Below, in pieces: positions 61,378 through 64,000 of a DNA stretch of 64,000 bases. Made by a program: the position numbers and the translations under genes. Within the stretch, counting starts at the first letter, position 1, and each line of letters opens with the position of its first letter. Source of the stretch: Planctomycetia bacterium (GTDB lineage Bacteria > Planctomycetota > UBA8108 > UBA1146). Location: assembly GCA_012269595.1 (NCBI GenBank), contig JAAXJX010000038.1, forward strand, positions 1-64,000. The letters are read 5' to 3'. The notes below the pieces were generated by a model that worked only from the letters and a program-made list of their open reading frames with translations, was not told where the DNA came from and did no database searches.

Positions 61378-62757
61378 ATGCACTTCCAAAAGTCGCAGCT
61401 CTTCTTCATGTTGGCGCTTCTGATTCTCCCGTTTGGTGAGATGAGAGCAGAGAACAGCCTGAACATCTCCAATGTAAGTGCCAATGCAGGTGAAAGTGGA
61501 ATCCACTGCTTCATCTCTGCGACCAACGATGAGCCAATCGAAGGATTTGCGCTGGGTCTTCAATACCCGATTCCGGATCTTGTTTTGACCGGCGCAGACT
61601 TTACGGACACCGCCGTACTCGATCTTCTTTCGGGGAACCAGCCTGACTTTGCGGGAATCCAGATCGATTCCAACAACGGAACGATGACTGCCGGTGTGAT
61701 TTTCGGTTATGGCAGTCTCGGTCAAGCCCCTCCGGCACTGGACGCTTCCCCTGCGATTCCCCAAACACTGATGCGTCTGACATTCTCAGTCAGCAACGAG
61801 GCTCTTCCTGCAACATTGCCGTTGCAGTTGGTCGATGGGCTTGGAGATCCGGGAATTGACAACGTCCTTTCCGCTGGAGGCTTCACCATCGTTCCAACCC
61901 TCAATGACGGAAGCTTCACGGTGAACAACCAGCACATTCTGAGTTTTGATCCGTTGATTGCGGCACCCGGTGGAACAGTCACTACTGTTCTCAAGTACGA
62001 GCATGTCGACCCCATTCAGGGATATCAGATTGCCATCTCCTACGACAACACTCTCTTGACCCACATCGAGCCCTCCAGTGACTTTGGCTACTTCTCTGGA
62101 TTGACCGCTGACGCAGTCTTCCCTGGAGGACCCGGGGCATTCAACGGTATCGAGCTTTTCTACCCTGCGATGGACCCGAATGTTGCGCCGGGTGTCGGGC
62201 TCGCGACCTTTGCAGCCATCTTTGACTTCCTGCCGCCTTTCAGTGGTCAGGTGCTGCCAGCGGGGACAGACCAGTCCCTGTTACAACTGGAATTTGCGGT
62301 TTCTCCCAGTGCCCAGGTGGGATCGACAACCACCATTGTTCTCGATGATTCCTACAATCTGCCCTCTTGTCCAGCAGCAGACCCCAACTGCGTTCCCGGA
62401 CCTGCGGTCAACTACGTCATCTTCGACGGCCTGTCGATTTCACCGATCAAAATTGACGGTGTGATCGAGTTCGACAGCACCCCCGGGTTCCGCCGCGGCA
62501 ACACCAATGGTGACAGCGGAGTGGATCTGGCAGACGCCCTGTTTGTGGTGAACTATCTCTTTGCAGGTGGACAGCAGCCAAGCTGCCTGGACTCTGCCGA
62601 CATGAATGACGATGGTTCTCTCGACATTTCCGACACCATTTACCTTCTGAACTACCTGTTTGTCAGTGGTCCCACCCCTGCCGCACCTGGTCCCCAGAAC
62701 TGCGGTCCCGACCCGACTGACGACAGCCTCGACTGCATCCTTGCCAGCGGTTGCTGA
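61378..62757 (+). CDS. Secreted cohesin-like/dockerin-like protein
   Basis: SQLFFMLALLILPFGEMRAE signal; IQGYQIAISYDNTLLTHIEPSSDFGYFSGLTAD; RGNTNGDSGVDLADALFVVNYLFAGG..CLDSADMNDDGSLDISDTIYLLNYLF. Confidence 0.83.
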   Translation: MHFQKSQLFFMLALLILPFGEMRAENSLNISNVSANAGESGIHCFISATNDEPIEGFALGLQYPIPDLVLTGADFTDTAVLDLLSGNQPDFAGIQIDSNNGTMTAGVIFGYGSLGQAPPALDASPAIPQTLMRLTFSVSNEALPATLPLQLVDGLGDPGIDNVLSAGGFTIVPTLNDGSFTVNNQHILSFDPLIAAPGGTVTTVLKYEHVDPIQGYQIAISYDNTLLTHIEPSSDFGYFSGLTADAVFPGGPGAFNGIELFYPAMDPNVAPGVGLATFAAIFDFLPPFSGQVLPAGTDQSLLQLEFAVSPSAQVGSTTTIVLDDSYNLPSCPAADPNCVPGPAVNYVIFDGLSISPIKIDGVIEFDSTPGFRRGNTNGDSGVDLADALFVVNYLFAGGQQPSCLDSADMNDDGSLDISDTIYLLNYLFVSGPTPAAPGPQNCGPDPTDDSLDCILASGC

Positions 62758-62853
62758 TCCGAATCAACAACGCTGATCCTGAAATTTTTGACATTTTTCC
62801 CGGGTAGAAGCACCTGACCGGGAGATTCCCCATCCCTCTTGAGGAGGTGTCTC

Positions 62854-63681
62854 ATGCGCTCAACAGTTTTACTGCTGACCGTTTTTCTCTGTTTCCCCCT
62901 GATCGCTCAGGGGCAAAACTCTTTCAGTGTTGACTCTGTTGCCACCATTCCCGGTTCCATGGTCGACGTGGTGATCCGACTCGACAATCAGTCTGAGGTT
63001 CAGGGATACCAGTGTGCCATTACATGGGATTCGAACCTGTTCACGTTTGTGAACACTCATACCAATGGCACGGATGTTGAATCCATCCTTTCCCCTGATT
63101 CCATCGAGTTCTTCACCTATACCAATGAGGATGAAATGGGCGGTGGAGTGGGTTGGGCTGCATGTGCAGCCATCTTCGACTTCAGCCCACCGTTCACAGG
63201 GCATACACTGCCTCCGGGAACCGGTAACTCTGTGGTCAAGTTCCAGCTGGAGAGTGTCGCTGACAACAGCCTCGTCGGATCATGCAGTAGCGTGAGCATG
63301 GTCAATGGACTGGGGTCTCCCCCGATCAACAACATTCTGACCATCAACGGTGTCAGCAATCTGCCGAATCTCTCGGAAGGTGAGGTTTGCTTCACCAACT
63401 CTGCACCGTTTATCCGTGGAGATGCCAACTCGGATGGTTCAGAAAATCTTGCAGACGCCATTTTCCTCATCGGTTACTTCTTCACCGACGGAACCCAGCC
63501 TGCATGCACTTCCAGTGCCGATGCCAATTCAGACCTGAAAGTGGATATTGGAGATGCAATCTTCCTGATCAATCACCAGTTCCTGAACGGCTCAGCACCC
63601 GCTTCGCCTTACCCGAACTGTGGTGGTGATCCGCTTGGAAGTGGTGGGCTCGGCTGCGCAAACTTCTCTGCTTGCCCCTGA
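62854..63681 (+). CDS. Secreted cohesin-like/dockerin-like protein
   Basis: MRSTVLLLTVFLCFPLIAQGQ signal; VQGYQCAITWDSNLFTFVNTHTNGTDVESI; RGDANSDGSENLADAIFLIGYFF..SSADANSDLKVDIGDAIFLINHQF; GGAGG RBS. Confidence 0.83.
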   Translation: MRSTVLLLTVFLCFPLIAQGQNSFSVDSVATIPGSMVDVVIRLDNQSEVQGYQCAITWDSNLFTFVNTHTNGTDVESILSPDSIEFFTYTNEDEMGGGVGWAACAAIFDFSPPFTGHTLPPGTGNSVVKFQLESVADNSLVGSCSSVSMVNGLGSPPINNILTINGVSNLPNLSEGEVCFTNSAPFIRGDANSDGSENLADAIFLIGYFFTDGTQPACTSSADANSDLKVDIGDAIFLINHQFLNGSAPASPYPNCGGDPLGSGGLGCANFSACP

Positions 63682-63705
63682 TAAAGACAATCACTTCAAA
63701 ATCTG

Positions 63706-63745
63706 ATCGAGGGCTGACCATTGAGGTCAGTCCTCGATTTTTTTT
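63706..63745 (+). terminator. Rho-independent terminator
   Basis: ATCGAGGGCTGACC-ATTGA-GGTCAG-TCCTCGAT stem (14 bp, one G-U) followed by a T run. Confidence 0.88.
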
Positions 63746-64000
63746 CTGGCCAGATACCAGTCTGTTTTGTCGAGAGAAGAATCTTCCATACGGTCTTCCG
63801 CCTCTTTCGTGGTCTTTGGCGGCGGAACGATCACGGCATCACCCTGTTTCCAGTTTGCCGGGCAGGCTACTCCTTTTTCATCGACCAATTGAAGCGCTTC
63901 GATCACACGGCATATCTCGGTAAATGACCGGCCTACCTCCGGAGGGTAACTGATCACTGCCCTGACGATTCCCGTTCCATCAATGAAGAACACTGAACGA
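63727..64000 (-). CDS. Peroxiredoxin (1-Cys/Prx6-like), C-terminal part; 5' end beyond window
   Basis: RSVFFIDGTGIVRAVISYPPEVGRSFTEICRVIEALQLVDEKGVACPANWKQGDAVIVPPPKTTKEAEDRM; frame open to the right edge. Confidence 0.88.
   Translation of the reverse strand, partial: RSVFFIDGTGIVRAVISYPPEVGRSFTEICRVIEALQLVDEKGVACPANWKQGDAVIVPPPKTTKEAEDRMEDSSLDKTDWYLARKKIED

Overview
This 64 kb window is a densely coded bacterial chromosome segment. Style suggests a Planctomycetota-like lineage, inferred from secreted proteins with dockerin-type and 'DCNGNGVPDEC' repeats; I ran no search. It holds housekeeping and repair genes (mutS, mutL, mutY, UDG, pyrG, metG, asnS, efp, folD, aroC, DAHP synthase, ald, nadD), molybdenum cofactor genes (moeA, mobA-like, moaC), an envelope-glycan cluster (kdsB, glycosyltransferases, epimerase, aminotransferase, MsbA-like ABC), a VWA/NHL/coiled-coil membrane operon, and a tandem array of secreted cohesin-like/dockerin-like proteins near the right end. 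The most notable signal is two nearby same-strand genes that the ORF track splits at a single in-frame TGA. (1) An AhpD-like peroxidase-family protein at 37026..37601(-) has TGA exactly where the second Cys of the CxxC motif belongs (NNCHY-TGA-IESH), so it is very likely a selenoprotein. (2) A coiled-coil membrane protein at 35244..36881(-) has TGA in a Gly/Ser-rich tail just after a CPDCLAGKC motif. It is followed 16 nt later by an 8-bp hairpin with a GGUC apical loop, matching the geometry of a bacterial SECIS. It is a candidate undescribed selenoprotein, although a nonsense mutation or base error cannot be excluded. Other notable items are an FHA-TM-HExxHxxGxxH predicted protease, a protein with three P-domain-like repeats but no protease domain, a dicarboxylate symporter with an inserted PDZ-like domain, and a long calcium-binding-repeat ORF at the left edge that the ORF track misses. 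No rRNA, tRNA, CRISPR array or transposon was recognised.
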